Origin: Collinsella sp. AM34-10
Lineage (GTDB): Bacteria; Actinomycetota; Coriobacteriia; Coriobacteriales; Coriobacteriaceae
Direction of reading: 5' to 3'
Length of the DNA: 64,000 nucleotides
Assembly: GCF_003469185.1 (NCBI RefSeq)
Contig: NZ_QSIL01000001.1
Coordinates: forward strand, 1 to 64,000
Shown here: positions 42,200 to 59,688 of the stretch, piece after piece
Numbering within the stretch: the stretch's first letter is position 1
Layout: every line of letters starts with the position of its first letter
Notes under the pieces: generated by a model
The model's input: the letters and a program-made list of their open reading frames with translations, nothing else
Database searches by the model: none
Told to the model about the DNA's origin: nothing
Made by a program: the position numbers and the translations under genes

Positions 42200-42233
42200 A
42201 GACGGGGTTCGCATTGCGAGCCCCGTCTTTTTT
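42200..42233 (+). terminator. Terminator of rplJ-rplL
   Basis: A 13-bp stem (42200-42212 with 42216-42228, one G-U pair), 3-nt loop, then TTTTT. Confidence 0.92.
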
Positions 42234-42485
42234 GTTTTGGCCTCTCATTCCCATTGCTCGGCACGCAGAACACCGTTGTCTTCGCCGTGCCAATCCCGTT
42301 ACCGCTGGGGCGTAAAATTGCACCATTCGAGCAATAATTTGCGTTGACCTGCTGAAGAATTGCGTTTGCCTTACGGTGACGTATGTCTCCGGCGGTAAGA
42401 TACTTCGGTATCGCAATTTGGTCTGCGGCCGCCGTGCCGCACGCACAGGGCGCATCCTGCGCCTGCGAAAGGATCCTTGAATAAC

Positions 42486-43394
42486 ATGAAGGCAATCATC
42501 CCCGCCGCCGGTCTTGGCACGCGTTTTCTGCCTGGCACCAAGTGCACGCCCAAAGAGATGCTGCCGGTGCTCGACAAGCCGGTCATCCAGTACGTCGTTG
42601 AGGAGGCGCTCGACCCCGAGGAGGTCGATGATGCCATTATCGTCACCTCTCCCGGCAAGCCCGAGTTGCTGAGCTACTTCCAGCCCGATCGTTCGCTCGA
42701 GAACCTGCTGCGCGAGCGCGGCAAGGATGCTTATGCCGACGCCGTCGCCCATGCGGGCGGTATGCCGGTCGACTTCCGTTATCAGTACGAGCCCAAGGGC
42801 CTCGGTCACGCCATTCGCTCTGCCGCTGACGCTGTGGCGGGGGAGAACTTCCTGGTTCTTCTGGGCGACTACGTTGTGCCCAACCGCGACATCTGCGATA
42901 AGATGCTCGCCGTTTCCAAGGAGCACGGTGGCGCTTCGGTTATCGCCGTTGCCGCGTGCGCTCCCGAGGAGGTCAGCCGCTACGGCGTTATCGCCGGCGA
43001 TCGCGTGGGCTCTCTCGAGGGCTTCGAGAATGCCGCCGACGACGAGCCCGGTGCCGTTTGGCGCATCGGCGGCCTGGTCGAGAAGCCCGCTCCCGAGGCG
43101 GCTCCGTCCAACCTGTACATCGTTGGTCGCTACCTGCTGAGCCCGCTGGTCATGGACCTGCTGGCCGATCAGCAGGCCGGTAAGGGCGGCGAGATCCAGC
43201 TGACCGACGCCATGGCACGTTCGCTCGACCGCGAGGCCATGTATGCAGTCGTCATCGACCCGCTGTCGGGCTACGACACCGGCACTCCCTCTGGCTGGAT
43301 GGCCACCAACGCCCTCATGGCTGCAAGCGACCCCCGCTTTGCCAGCGCCTTCTGGGACGCCATCGACGAGCGCGGCGGATTGATGCGTAAGTAA
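42486..43394 (+). CDS. galU: UTP-glucose-1-phosphate uridylyltransferase
   Basis: 302 residues. Makes UDP-glucose for wall polysaccharides and glycolipids. G-L-G-T-R-F-L-P-G-T-K-C-T-P-K-E-M-L-P is the nucleotide-binding loop, and G-D-Y-V-V replaces the usual metal-binding D motif region. ATG at 42486 is chosen; AAAGGA is 11 nt upstream, slightly far, and a TTG at 42477 is possible. Followed by a terminator. Confidence 0.93.
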   Translation: MKAIIPAAGLGTRFLPGTKCTPKEMLPVLDKPVIQYVVEEALDPEEVDDAIIVTSPGKPELLSYFQPDRSLENLLRERGKDAYADAVAHAGGMPVDFRYQYEPKGLGHAIRSAADAVAGENFLVLLGDYVVPNRDICDKMLAVSKEHGGASVIAVAACAPEEVSRYGVIAGDRVGSLEGFENAADDEPGAVWRIGGLVEKPAPEAAPSNLYIVGRYLLSPLVMDLLADQQAGKGGEIQLTDAMARSLDREAMYAVVIDPLSGYDTGTPSGWMATNALMAASDPRFASAFWDAIDERGGLMRK

Positions 43395-43414
43395 GCCTTC
43401 GGGCATCGACATTT

Positions 43415-43448
43415 ACGGGCGCGGACTTCGGTTCGCGCCCGTTTTTTA
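43415..43448 (+). terminator. Terminator of galU
   Basis: Stem ACGGGCGCG/CGCGCCCGT (43415-43423 with 43434-43442), followed by TTTTTT. The next 230 nt to rpoB hold only a weak promoter candidate, TTGCCC-16-TAAACT (about 43583-43610). Confidence 0.88.
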
Positions 43449-43681
43449 TAAGAGCTGCGATTGCTGGCTCCCTGTTCACAGAAAATATATGAACAGATGT
43501 TCGATACACATACATCTACCTGCGTGTTTTCCGTCGAAAAACTTTGCTACTCCAAAAACTCAATCGCGTCAAGGCTTTTCTTGCCCAACGGTCGGTACCT
43601 GATAAACTATTAGGTTGCGATAACTGGCGAAGCTATGCCTCGCCAACCCACCGAGCATTTCCGTGAAGGAGGAAAAACCTG

Positions 43682-47173
<3,492 letters not shown>

Positions 47174-47179
47174 TTGACT

Positions 47180-51655
<4,476 letters not shown>

Positions 51656-51682
51656 TTTCCTAGTACGTTAACCGTTCTTATA

Positions 51683-51719
51683 AAGGCTCGCTTCCCAACA
51701 GGGGAGCGGGCCTTTTTTG
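51683..51719 (+). terminator. Terminator of rpoBC
   Basis: A 14-bp stem (51683-51696 with 51701-51714), loop AACA, then TTTT. So palindrome B just downstream is not needed to end rpoBC. Confidence 0.92.
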
Positions 51720-51748
51720 ATGAGGAACGTTGCCCCAACGAGCACGTC

Positions 51749-51887
51749 GGATTCCCGGGCCGGGCGGCACAGGGGTTAAGTTTGTCGCGAGTTCCGCACG
51801 AGCCGGAGGCCACTTAATGTGGCCTCCGTGCGAGCCAGGACTGTAGAGCAGCAAACTTAACCCCTGTGCCGCCCGGCCCGGGAATCC
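51749..51887. repeat. Giant palindrome B, upstream of rpsL
   Basis: Arms 51749-51784 and 51852-51887 are perfect 36-bp complements. The 67-nt core is nearly the same as that of palindrome C, starting TCGCGAGTTCCGCACGA and ending GGACTGTAGAGCAG, with inner hairpin CGGAGGCCAC-TTAAT-GTGGCCTCCG (51804-51828). The last 7 nt of the right arm also pair with 51906-51912 followed by TTTT, forming a competing hairpin. Confidence 0.87.
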
Positions 51888-51948
51888 ACCCCCGCGCACA
51901 GGAGGGGATTCCTTTTGTGTAGGCTTTGCGGAAATGTGGCTATTTAAG

Positions 51949-52000
51949 GATACGCCCGGCGGCGTGGTCTGTTGACGGCACAGCTAACGGCACGTATCCT
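51949..52000 (+). promoter_or_regulatory. Motif copy 2 and promoter of rpsL-rpsG-fusA-rpsJ
   Basis: GATACGCCCGGCGGCGTG (51949-51966) is the second copy of the shared upstream motif. Just after it is a promoter TTGACG (51972-51977), 17-nt spacer, TATCCT (51995-52000). Confidence 0.65.
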
Positions 52001-52093
52001 ATCGAACTGCGTGTTTCGTAGGGGGATGCTGACCCCTCGATTCAAGCCGTTGCACTTTACAGAAAGCTGGAATCATTCGAGAAGGAGTACGCT

Positions 52094-52471
52094 TTGCCTA
52101 CTATTAACCAGCTGGTTCGCCAGGGCCGTCGTTCCGTGCCCAAGAAGTCCAAGAACGCTGCTCTGCAGCACAACTCCCAGAAGCGCGGCGTGTGCACCCG
52201 CGTCTTCACCACGAGCCCCAAGAAGCCGAACTCGGCTCTTCGTAAGGTTGCCCGTGTTCGCCTCGTCAACGGCATCGAAGTTACTGCTTACATCCCGGGT
52301 GAGGGCCACAACCTGCAGGAGCACTCCATCGTGCTCGTCCGCGGCGGTCGTGTCCGTGACCTCCCTGGTGTCCGTTATCACGTCATCCGTGGCGCCTACG
52401 ACGCTGCTCCGGTCCAGAACCGTATGCAGGCCCGTTCCAAGTACGGTGCTAAGCGCCCCAAGGCCAAATAA
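52094..52471 (+). CDS. rpsL: 30S ribosomal protein S12
   Basis: 125 residues, with M-P-T-I-N-Q-L-V-R start and the K-K-P-N-S-A-L-R-K and [12 protein letters not shown] decoding-site segments; the lysines targeted by streptomycin-resistance changes are present. TTG at 52094 follows GAAGGAG by 6 nt. First gene of the str unit. Confidence 0.97.
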   Translation: MPTINQLVRQGRRSVPKKSKNAALQHNSQKRGVCTRVFTTSPKKPNSALRKVARVRLVNGIEVTAYIPGEGHNLQEHSIVLVRGGRVRDLPGVRYHVIRGAYDAAPVQNRMQARSKYGAKRPKAK

Positions 52472-52544
52472 GCCAGATAACGTTTTGATACTTTCGCCGT
52501 GTGCCGCCTAAGCGCCGCACGGTAGACACTTAAGGAGATTTCAC

Positions 52545-53018
52545 ATGCCGCGTCGTGCAGCAGCTAATCGTCGTGAGGTTCAGCCTGACGCCGTTTACAA
52601 CAACCGTCTGGTGACTCAGCTCATCAACAAGGTCCTTCTTGACGGCAAGAAGGCCACCGCTGAGCGCATCGTTTACACCGCTTTCGAGATTGTTGCCGAG
52701 AAGTCCGAGGGTGGCGACGCTCTCGCTACCTTCAAGAAGGCTATGGACAACGTCAAGCCCACGCTCGAGGTTAAGCCCAAGCGTGTCGGTGGCGCTACCT
52801 ATCAGGTCCCGATGGAGGTCAACTCCCGTCGTTCCACCGCTCTGGGCATCCGCTGGATTGTCAACTTCTCCCGCGCTCGCAAGGAGAAGACCATGGCCGA
52901 GCGTCTCGCCAACGAGATCCTCGACGCTTCCAACGGCCTGGGCGCTTCCGTCAAGAAGCGTGAGGACGTCTTCAAGATGGCCGAGGCCAACCGCGCGTTC
53001 TCTCACTATCGTTGGTAA
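52545..53018 (+). CDS. rpsG: 30S ribosomal protein S7
   Basis: 157 residues, standard length. Binds the 3' major domain of 16S rRNA. Starts M-P-R-R-A-A and ends A-F-S-H-Y-R-W. AAGGAG precedes the ATG; 73 nt after rpsL, 19 nt before fusA. Confidence 0.97.
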   Translation: MPRRAAANRREVQPDAVYNNRLVTQLINKVLLDGKKATAERIVYTAFEIVAEKSEGGDALATFKKAMDNVKPTLEVKPKRVGGATYQVPMEVNSRRSTALGIRWIVNFSRARKEKTMAERLANEILDASNGLGASVKKREDVFKMAEANRAFSHYRW

Positions 53019-53037
53019 GTTAAGGTAAGGAACTAAC

Positions 53038-55137
53038 ATGGCTAAGCCTAAGTACAAGCTTTCCGATACCCGTAACATCGGCATCATGGCTCACATCGAT
53101 GCCGGTAAGACCACCACGACCGAGCGTATTCTTTACTACACCGGTAAGACCCACAAGATCGGTGAGGTCCATGAGGGCGCTGCCACCATGGACTGGATGG
53201 TTCAGGAGCAGGAGCGCGGCGTAACCATTACCTCCGCTGCTACCACGTGCTTCTGGAAGAAGGACGGTACCGACTACCGCATCCAGATCATCGACACCCC
53301 GGGCCACGTTGACTTCACCGCCGAGGTCGAGCGCTGCCTGCGCGTCCTCGATGGCGCTGTCGCCGTCTTCGACGCCGTTGCTGGCGTTCAGCCCCAGTCT
53401 GAGACCGTTTGGCGTCAGGCTTCTACCTTCAACGTCCCCCGCATCGCCTTCATCAACAAGTATGACCGCGTGGGCGCTGATTTCTTCAACGCTATCGAGA
53501 CCATGAAGGATCGTCTCGACGCCAACGCCGTGGCCGCTCAGGTCCCGATGGGCGCCGAGGACAACTTCTGGGGCGTCATCGACCTGGTCACCATGACTGC
53601 TTGGGACTTCAAGGCCGACGACAAGGGCATGACCTACCCCGAGCCGATGGACGAGATCCCGGCTGAGTTCGCCGACATCGCTGCCACCAAGCGCGAGGAG
53701 CTCCTCGACGCTGCTGCCAGCTTTGACGACGAGCTCATGGAGAAGATCCTCATGGAGGAGGACTTCACCGTCGAGGAGCTCAAGGCTGCTCTGCGCAAGG
53801 GCGTTCTGGCCAACGAGCTCAACCTCGTCTTCGTGGGCTCCGCCTACAAGAACAAGGGCGTTCAGGAGCTGCTCGACGCTGTCGTCGACTACCTGCCCAG
53901 CCCGCTTGACGTCGAGGCCGTCACCGGTACCGATCCGGACACCGGCGAGGAGATTCAGCGTCATCCTTCCTTCGACGAGCCCTTCTCCGGCCTGGTCTTC
54001 AAGATCATGACCGACCCGTTCGTCGGTAAGCTCACCTATGTCCGCGTTTACTCCGGCCGCGCCGAGTCCGGCTCCTACGTGGTCAACGCTTCCAACGGTC
54101 AGCGCGAGCGTCTCGGCCGCATCCTCGAGATGAACGCCGCCGAGCGTATCGACCGTGACGACGCTGCCGCCGGCGACATCGTCGCTTGCGTCGGCTTCAA
54201 GAACTCCACCACCGGTGACACCCTGTGCGCCGAGGGCAAGGAGATCGTCCTCGAGAAGATCGAGTTCGCTAAGCCCGTTATCGACGTTGCCATCGAGCCC
54301 AAGACCAAGGCCGAGCAGGACAAGATGTCCCTGGCTCTGACCAAGCTCGCCGAGGAGGACCCGACCTTCCAGGTGTCCACCAACCACGAGACCGGCCAGA
54401 CCATCATCGCCGGCATGGGCGAGCTGCACCTCGAGATCATCGTCGACCGTCTGCTCCGCGAGTTCAAGGTTGACGCTAACGTTGGTAAGCCCCAGGTTGC
54501 CTACCGCGAGACCGCTGGTCACGACGTCGAGAAGGCTGAGGGCAAGTTCGTCCGTCAGTCCGGCGGTCGCGGTCAGTACGGCCACGCCGTCATCAAGCTC
54601 GAGAAGATGGAGGAGGGCTTCGGCTACGAGTTCGTCAACGCTATCGTCGGCGGCGTCGTGCCCAAGGAGTACATCCCGTCCATCGACAAGGGCATTCAGG
54701 AGGCCCTGAACACCGGTGTTATCGCCGGCTTCCCGGTCCTCGACGTTAAGGTCACCCTGTTCGACGGTTCTTACCACGAGGTCGACTCCTCCGAGGCCGC
54801 CTTCAAGATCGCCGGTTCCATGGCTATCAAGGACGCCCTCAGGAAGTCCGATCCGCAGCTGCTCGAGCCGATCATGGCTGTCGAGGTCGAGACCCCCGAG
54901 CAGTACATGGGCGACGTTATGGGCAACCTCTCCGGTCGCCGCGGCAAGATCGAGGGCATGGAGGATCGCAAGAACAGCAAGCTCATCCGTGCCAAGGTGC
55001 CGCTGGGCGAGATGTTCGGTTACGCTACCGACCTTCGCTCCCAGACCCAGGGCCGTGCATCCTACACGATGCAGTTCGACTCTTATGAGCCCGCGCCCAA
55101 GTCCATCGTGGACGAGGTCATGAGCAAGAACGCCTAA
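53038..55137 (+). CDS. fusA: Elongation factor G
   Basis: 699 residues. Catalyses translocation. G1 [16 protein letters not shown] and N-K-Y-D-R are the GTPase motifs, followed by domains II-V. Not followed by tuf as in the classic str operon; rpsJ comes next. Confidence 0.97.
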   Translation: MAKPKYKLSDTRNIGIMAHIDAGKTTTTERILYYTGKTHKIGEVHEGAATMDWMVQEQERGVTITSAATTCFWKKDGTDYRIQIIDTPGHVDFTAEVERCLRVLDGAVAVFDAVAGVQPQSETVWRQASTFNVPRIAFINKYDRVGADFFNAIETMKDRLDANAVAAQVPMGAEDNFWGVIDLVTMTAWDFKADDKGMTYPEPMDEIPAEFADIAATKREELLDAAASFDDELMEKILMEEDFTVEELKAALRKGVLANELNLVFVGSAYKNKGVQELLDAVVDYLPSPLDVEAVTGTDPDTGEEIQRHPSFDEPFSGLVFKIMTDPFVGKLTYVRVYSGRAESGSYVVNASNGQRERLGRILEMNAAERIDRDDAAAGDIVACVGFKNSTTGDTLCAEGKEIVLEKIEFAKPVIDVAIEPKTKAEQDKMSLALTKLAEEDPTFQVSTNHETGQTIIAGMGELHLEIIVDRLLREFKVDANVGKPQVAYRETAGHDVEKAEGKFVRQSGGRGQYGHAVIKLEKMEEGFGYEFVNAIVGGVVPKEYIPSIDKGIQEALNTGVIAGFPVLDVKVTLFDGSYHEVDSSEAAFKIAGSMAIKDALRKSDPQLLEPIMAVEVETPEQYMGDVMGNLSGRRGKIEGMEDRKNSKLIRAKVPLGEMFGYATDLRSQTQGRASYTMQFDSYEPAPKSIVDEVMSKNA

Positions 55138-55198
55138 GTTCGAGCTCCCTGTTACGTAATCCTGCGAGAACACTTCTCGCACTCTTTGGAGGTTTAAG

Positions 55199-55507
55199 TT
55201 GGCTACCCAGAAGATCCGCATTCGCCTCAAGGGCTATGATCACGAGGTCGTCGATCAGTCCGCGAAGCTCATCGTTGAGACCGCTCAGAAGACCGGCGCT
55301 CGCGTTTCCGGTCCTGTCCCCCTGCCCACCGAGCGCAACCTGTACACGGTTATCCGCTCGCCGCACGTGAACAAGGACTCCCGTGAGCAGTTCGAGATGC
55401 GCACCCACAAGCGTCTCATCGACATCCTCGACCCCACCTCGGGCACCGTTGATTCGCTTATGCGTCTCGACCTCCCCGCTGGCGTCGACATCGACATCAA
55501 GCTCTAA
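55199..55507 (+). CDS. rpsJ: 30S ribosomal protein S10
   Basis: 102 residues, normal length. Also the NusE partner of antitermination. [10 protein letters not shown] near the start. TTG at 55199 follows GGAGG by 6 nt. A small perfect hairpin (55163-55181) precedes the ribosome site. Followed by a terminator, so it is cut off from rplC, its usual neighbour. Confidence 0.96.
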   Translation: MATQKIRIRLKGYDHEVVDQSAKLIVETAQKTGARVSGPVPLPTERNLYTVIRSPHVNKDSREQFEMRTHKRLIDILDPTSGTVDSLMRLDLPAGVDIDIKL

Positions 55508-55533
55508 GCTTTTTGCTCGATAGTGCGATTTGC

Positions 55534-55568
55534 AAGGCCGCAGCCCTAAGGGTTGCGGCCTTTTTTGT
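55534..55568 (+). terminator. Terminator of rpsL-rpsG-fusA-rpsJ
   Basis: A 13-bp stem (55534-55546 with 55550-55562, one G-U pair), 3-nt loop, followed by a T run. Confidence 0.92.
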
Positions 55569-55647
55569 GCCGATGGGATAAAGGGTCTACACTACTGAGC
55601 TATTCGACAAACGGGTGTATGAGTAAAACTGTTGGGGGCAGATATAG

Positions 55648-56802
55648 ATGGTCGAGTGGATCGTTCGTCGTGCGCAGGGCGACCGTGCGCGCGTGGGCAC
55701 GTTGACGGGCGTGGTGTGCATTCTCGCCAATGTGGCACTTTGCGCTGCGAAGGGTGCAATTGGCGTGCTGTCGGGATCGGTTTCGATTGTGGCGGATGCT
55801 ATGAACAACTTATCCGACGCAAGCTCAAACATCGTGAGCGTGCTGGGCTTTAAACTGGCGAGCAAGCCGGCAGACCCCGAACATCCTTACGGCCATGGCC
55901 GCTACGAGTATCTCTCGGGTCTGGTCGTGGCGGCGCTCGTGCTGCTGATCGGACTCGAACTGGTTAAGTCTTCGTTTGAGCGTATCATCCACCCCGAACC
56001 TGTCGAGTTCTCGCTTGCCCTGGTGGCAGTCCTGGCGCTTTCGATGGTTGTAAAGCTGTGGATGGCGGCCCTCAACCAAAAGCTCGGTGACCGTATTGAG
56101 TCCGATACGCTGCATGCGACGGCTCAAGACTCAAAGAACGATGTCCTGGCCACGGGTGCCGTGCTGGCGTGCGCGATTGTTTCCCAGGTGACGCATATCA
56201 ATCTTGATGCCTGGGTTGGACTTGCCGTTGGCGCCTATATTGGCTGGAGCGGCTTTGAGCTCATCCAGGATACGGTGAGCCCGCTTTTGGGCCAGGCGCC
56301 CGATCCTAAGCTGGTCAAGCACATTCGAGACAAGATCATGAGTTATCCCGGCGTTTTGGGCGTTCACGATTTGATGGTCCACGACTATGGCCCGGGCAGG
56401 AAGTTCGCAAGCGCTCACGCCGAGATGGCGGCCGAGGCCAGCCCGCTGGAAAGTCACGACACGCTCGATAACATCGAGCAGTCGTTTAGGGACGAGGACG
56501 GCATGATCGTCACGCTCCATTACGATCCCATCGTGACCGACGATTCAAATGTGGCGAGCATGCGCCTGCGCATCAACGCTATGGCCCACGAGATTGATAG
56601 CCGCCTTTCGATTCACGATCTGCGCTGCGTGCCGGGTCCCACGCACACCAACGTGATCTTTGACTGCGTGCGTCCCTCGGATCTGCAGATGAGTGCCGAT
56701 GAGCTCAAACACGCGCTGGCCCAGAGGGTCGAATCGGAATACCCCAAGTCGATTGCCAAGATTACGATCGACGAAGACTACGTAGGGCATACCCACGAAT
56801 AG
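55648..56802 (+). CDS. Cation diffusion facilitator transporter
   Basis: 384 residues. Six membrane helices with the A-D-A-M-N-N-L-S-D metal site in helix 2, H-P-Y-G-H-G-R-Y-E-Y after it and the A-x-D-S-K-N-D pair in helix 5, then a cytoplasmic dimerization domain, here longer than usual. Exports Zn2+, Mn2+ or Fe2+ in exchange for protons. Inserted between rpsJ and rplC. Confidence 0.9.
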   Translation: MVEWIVRRAQGDRARVGTLTGVVCILANVALCAAKGAIGVLSGSVSIVADAMNNLSDASSNIVSVLGFKLASKPADPEHPYGHGRYEYLSGLVVAALVLLIGLELVKSSFERIIHPEPVEFSLALVAVLALSMVVKLWMAALNQKLGDRIESDTLHATAQDSKNDVLATGAVLACAIVSQVTHINLDAWVGLAVGAYIGWSGFELIQDTVSPLLGQAPDPKLVKHIRDKIMSYPGVLGVHDLMVHDYGPGRKFASAHAEMAAEASPLESHDTLDNIEQSFRDEDGMIVTLHYDPIVTDDSNVASMRLRINAMAHEIDSRLSIHDLRCVPGPTHTNVIFDCVRPSDLQMSADELKHALAQRVESEYPKSIAKITIDEDYVGHTHE

Positions 56803-56841
56803 GATTGAGCCACGCAAGCTATTGATGCAGAAGGGGAGAGC

Positions 56842-57468
56842 ATGAAGAAGCTGTATCTACTCCGTCACGGTCAGACGGAATTCAACGTTAAAAAGCTCGT
56901 CCAGGGTCGCTGCGATTCACCGTTGACCGACCTGGGCCGCAAACAAGCGGGAATGGCGGCCGCATGGCTCAAGGCCCACAGCGTCGTCCCCGACAAAGTG
57001 GTTTCTTCGCCCTTAGGTCGAGCCATGGACACAGCTCAGCTCGTCGCATGCGAACTCCTGGGTCCGGATGCAGCAGTCGAGCCCTGCGAAGGCATCATCG
57101 AGCGCTGCTACGGCACCTTCGAAGAAGGCCCGCACGACGCTCTACCCACCGACGTCTGGGATCCAGGCGAGGACTTGGTCCCTTACGGAGGAGAAGGAAG
57201 CCGGGCTCTACAAGCGCGCATGGTGGCCACCCTCTCCAATCTTATGAGCGCTAAGGACACCGAAACCCTCCTAGCAGTAAGCCACGGCAGCGCCAGCCGC
57301 CAATTCATTAGGGCCGCAGCCCCAGAGGGCTTCAAGCTTCCAGCAAAACTCCCCAACTGCGCCATCATGATCTTCGATTTTGACGAAGCAAAGCCACAAG
57401 CAGAAGGCGAGCCAATGCAATGCAAGTTCACCCTCCAGCAAATAGTGGACCCTCAACAAAGTCATTAG
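56842..57468 (+). CDS. Histidine phosphatase (phosphoglycerate mutase-like)
   Basis: 208 residues. L-L-R-H-G-Q-T-E-F-N gives the catalytic His, with the second His in A-V-S-H-G-S-A-S. Hydrolyses a phospho-metabolite; a true mutase is less likely given its length. Third-position composition shifts along the gene from mixed to A/C-rich (GCA, CTA, CCA, CAA, GTA) toward the 3' end, which is followed within 35 nt by palindrome C. Confidence 0.88.
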   Translation: MKKLYLLRHGQTEFNVKKLVQGRCDSPLTDLGRKQAGMAAAWLKAHSVVPDKVVSSPLGRAMDTAQLVACELLGPDAAVEPCEGIIERCYGTFEEGPHDALPTDVWDPGEDLVPYGGEGSRALQARMVATLSNLMSAKDTETLLAVSHGSASRQFIRAAAPEGFKLPAKLPNCAIMIFDFDEAKPQAEGEPMQCKFTLQQIVDPQQSH

Positions 57469-57499
57469 CCTGAGCGAGCAGAGTTAAGCAGACATTAAC

Positions 57500-57675
57500 G
57501 TGGCGTTCCCAGTGTGCGGCGGAGGGGGCGGGCCTGAGACATATTAAGGTTGTCGCGAGTTCCGCACGAACAGGAGAGCACTTAATGTGCTCTCCGTCGT
57601 GAGCAGGACTGTAGAGCAGCAACCTTAATATGTCTCAGGCCCGCCCCCTCCGCCGCACACTGGGAACGTGCCACG
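57500..57675. repeat. Giant palindrome C, upstream of rplC
   Basis: Arms 57504-57552 and 57620-57668 are perfect 49-bp complements, extended by five more pairs past a 2-nt bulge. Core 57553-57619 matches that of palindrome B at both ends (TCGCGAGTTCCGCACGA and GGACTGTAGAGCAG), with inner hairpin GGAGAGCAC-TTAAT-GTGCTCTCC. Confidence 0.87.
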
Positions 57676-57720
57676 CACTTTACCTGCGTAAACAATGTGA
57701 GTGAAATATGAATCTCGATG

Positions 57721-57743
57721 GATACGCCCGCAGCCGTGTATAC
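57721..57743 (+). promoter_or_regulatory. Motif copy 3 (rplC operon)
   Basis: GATACGCCCG followed by CAGCCGTGTATAC, with TATACT at 57739-57744 in -10 position. No good -35 box is visible. A leader of about 180 nt follows before rplC. Confidence 0.5.
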
Positions 57744-57927
57744 TAAACAGCTGTGTGTAACCAGGGGAGTATTCTGGCTGGACAAAATGCCTGCTTAATA
57801 GGGTTGTCAGGTAGTCCGGACGCAATACAAGGTTGGGGAGCACGTCGTGTAAGTAGTGGTCCTCTAGGGGCGCACGCTCGGTGGTGTACGCATTGTCCCA
57901 AGACCACGCGAGAGTTGGGATCATATC

Positions 57928-58548
57928 TTGATCAGCATGATTCTCGGCCGCAAGATTGGCATGACCCAGGTTTGGGACGAGGACGACAACGTCGTTCCCG
58001 TCACGGTCATCCAGGCTGGCCCCTGCGCTGTCTCGCAGGTTAAAACTCAGGCAACCGACGGCTATGACGCCGTCCAGATCGGTTTCGGCGACATCAAGGC
58101 CAAGAACGTGAACAAGCCCATGGCTGGTCACTTCGCCAAGGCCGGCGTCGAGCCTGTCCGCTTCCTTCGTGAGGTCCGCGTCGAGAACGGCGAGGAGCAC
58201 AAGGTCGGCGAGGTCGTCACCGTCGCTGATTTCGCTGATGTCGAGAAGGTCGACGTCATCGGTACCTCCAAGGGTAAGGGCTTCCAGGGTCGCATCAAGC
58301 GCTGGGGTCAGCGCCGCGGTCCTATGACGCATGGTTCTCACTTCCAGCGTCACCCCGGTTCTATCGGTCAGTGCGCCTATCCTGCGCGCGTCCTCAAGGG
58401 CGTCAAGATGGCCGGTCACATGGGTAACGAGCGCGTTACCGTCAAGAACCTTTCCGTTGTCCGCATCGATGCCGAGCAGAACCTCATCTTGGTCAAGGGC
58501 GCTGTCCCGGGTGCCAAGAATGGTCTCGTCGCCATCCGTATGGCCTAA
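57928..58548 (+). CDS. rplC: 50S ribosomal protein L3
   Basis: 206 residues. [11 protein letters not shown] start block and the central loop [12 protein letters not shown] reaching the peptidyl-transferase centre. TTG at 57928 is kept because GGGA lies 7 nt upstream; ATG at 57937 is possible. First gene of the truncated S10 cluster. Confidence 0.95.
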   Translation: MISMILGRKIGMTQVWDEDDNVVPVTVIQAGPCAVSQVKTQATDGYDAVQIGFGDIKAKNVNKPMAGHFAKAGVEPVRFLREVRVENGEEHKVGEVVTVADFADVEKVDVIGTSKGKGFQGRIKRWGQRRGPMTHGSHFQRHPGSIGQCAYPARVLKGVKMAGHMGNERVTVKNLSVVRIDAEQNLILVKGAVPGAKNGLVAIRMA

Positions 58549-58594
58549 GGGCCCAGCCCATTTAGCCCAGCGTCATACCAAGGAGAACACTTAA

Positions 58595-59221
58595 ATGGCA
58601 AAGTTTGAAGTAAAGAACAGCGAGGGCAAGAAGGTCGCCGAGGCCGAGCTCGCCGCTGAGGTGTACGGCATCGAGCCGAACATCCACGTTATGCACCACA
58701 TCGTCAAGTGCCAGATGGCCTCTTGGCGTCAGGGCACCCAGTCCGCTAAGGGCCGCTCTGAGGTTTCCGGTGGCGGCAAGAAGCCTTGGCGTCAGAAGGG
58801 CACCGGCCGTGCCCGCCAGGGTTCCATCCGTGCTGCCCAGTGGCGTCACGGTGGCGTTGTCTTCGCCCCCAAGCCCCGTTCCTACGCTAAGCGTATGAAC
58901 AACAAGGAGGTCAAGCTGGCTATGCGCTCCGCGCTGTCCGCCAAGCTGGCCGATGGCGAGCTCGTGCTCGTCGACGACTACGGCTTCGAGAAGCCTTCCA
59001 CCAAGGCTGCCGTTGCCATGCTCAAGGCTCTCGGCCTTGAGGGCAAGCGCCTGACCATCATCGTTCGCGATGAGGACGTCAACGCCTACCTGTCGTTCCG
59101 CAACATTCCCAAGACGTTCATCATCACTGCCGACGAGGCCAACACCTACGATCTCGTCAACAACAACGCTGTGCTGATGCCCGCCGACATCGCCGCTCAC
59201 TTCGGGGAGGTGCTTGCATAA
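58595..59221 (+). CDS. rplD: 50S ribosomal protein L4
   Basis: 208 residues. The R-Q-G-T-Q-S-A-K-G-R-S-E-V extended loop that lines the exit tunnel is present, with K-P-W-R-Q-K-G-T-G-R-A-R-Q-G. In some bacteria L4 represses its own operon. Its stop codon directly abuts the rplW ATG. Confidence 0.97.
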   Translation: MAKFEVKNSEGKKVAEAELAAEVYGIEPNIHVMHHIVKCQMASWRQGTQSAKGRSEVSGGGKKPWRQKGTGRARQGSIRAAQWRHGGVVFAPKPRSYAKRMNNKEVKLAMRSALSAKLADGELVLVDDYGFEKPSTKAAVAMLKALGLEGKRLTIIVRDEDVNAYLSFRNIPKTFIITADEANTYDLVNNNAVLMPADIAAHFGEVLA

Positions 59222-59509
59222 ATGACCGCCCACGAGATCATCATCCGTCCGATCGTGTCCGAGCGTTCCTTCTCCGGCATGGAGCAGAACAAGTACACGT
59301 TCGAGGTCGCCAAAGATGCTAACAAGTATCAGATCAAGGACGCTGTCGAGGAGATCTTCGGCGTCAAGGTCGTTCGCGTGAACACCCTGACGGTCAAGCC
59401 CAAGACCAAGCGCGTGCGCTATGTCGCCGGCAAGACCCGTTCTTGGAAGAAGGCCATCGTCACGCTGGCCGAGGGCGACACCATCGAGGTCTTTGGCAAC
59501 CAGGCCTAA
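59222..59509 (+). CDS. rplW: 50S ribosomal protein L23
   Basis: 95 residues, typical. Docking site for trigger factor and SRP at the exit tunnel. I-R-P-I-V-S-E-R near the start. Starts immediately after rplD. Confidence 0.96.
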   Translation: MTAHEIIIRPIVSERSFSGMEQNKYTFEVAKDANKYQIKDAVEEIFGVKVVRVNTLTVKPKTKRVRYVAGKTRSWKKAIVTLAEGDTIEVFGNQA

Positions 59510-59526
59510 GACTCGCTGCTGTTGAG

Positions 59527-59608
59527 TGAGCTCATGCCTCCCAAATAGGGGAGGCGAGAGCTCAAGGTTTCGGGCGTATAAAATGGACACGCCCGGAACC
59601 GTGTATAC
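59527..59608 (+). promoter_or_regulatory. Internal hairpin and motif copy 4 between rplW and rplB
   Basis: Hairpin GAGCTC..GCCTCCC paired with GGGGAGGC..GAGCTC (about 59529-59563), then GACACGCCCGGAACCGTG (59586-59603) and TATAC, the fourth copy of the shared motif. Suggests an internal control point or new transcript start ahead of rplB in an otherwise continuous cluster. Confidence 0.5.
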
Positions 59609-59688
59609 GTCCGGTGTCATCGCACCCGAGGCAGAACCTCGAATCCCTGTCTGCGATGGCTAACGGATTCCTATTGAAAGGGATTGTA

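Noticed and set aside
51749..51887. Plain intrinsic terminator for rpoBC
   Set aside because: rpoBC has a full terminator at 51683-51719, and the 36-bp arms with conserved core far exceed a terminator and lack a T run after the right arm itself.
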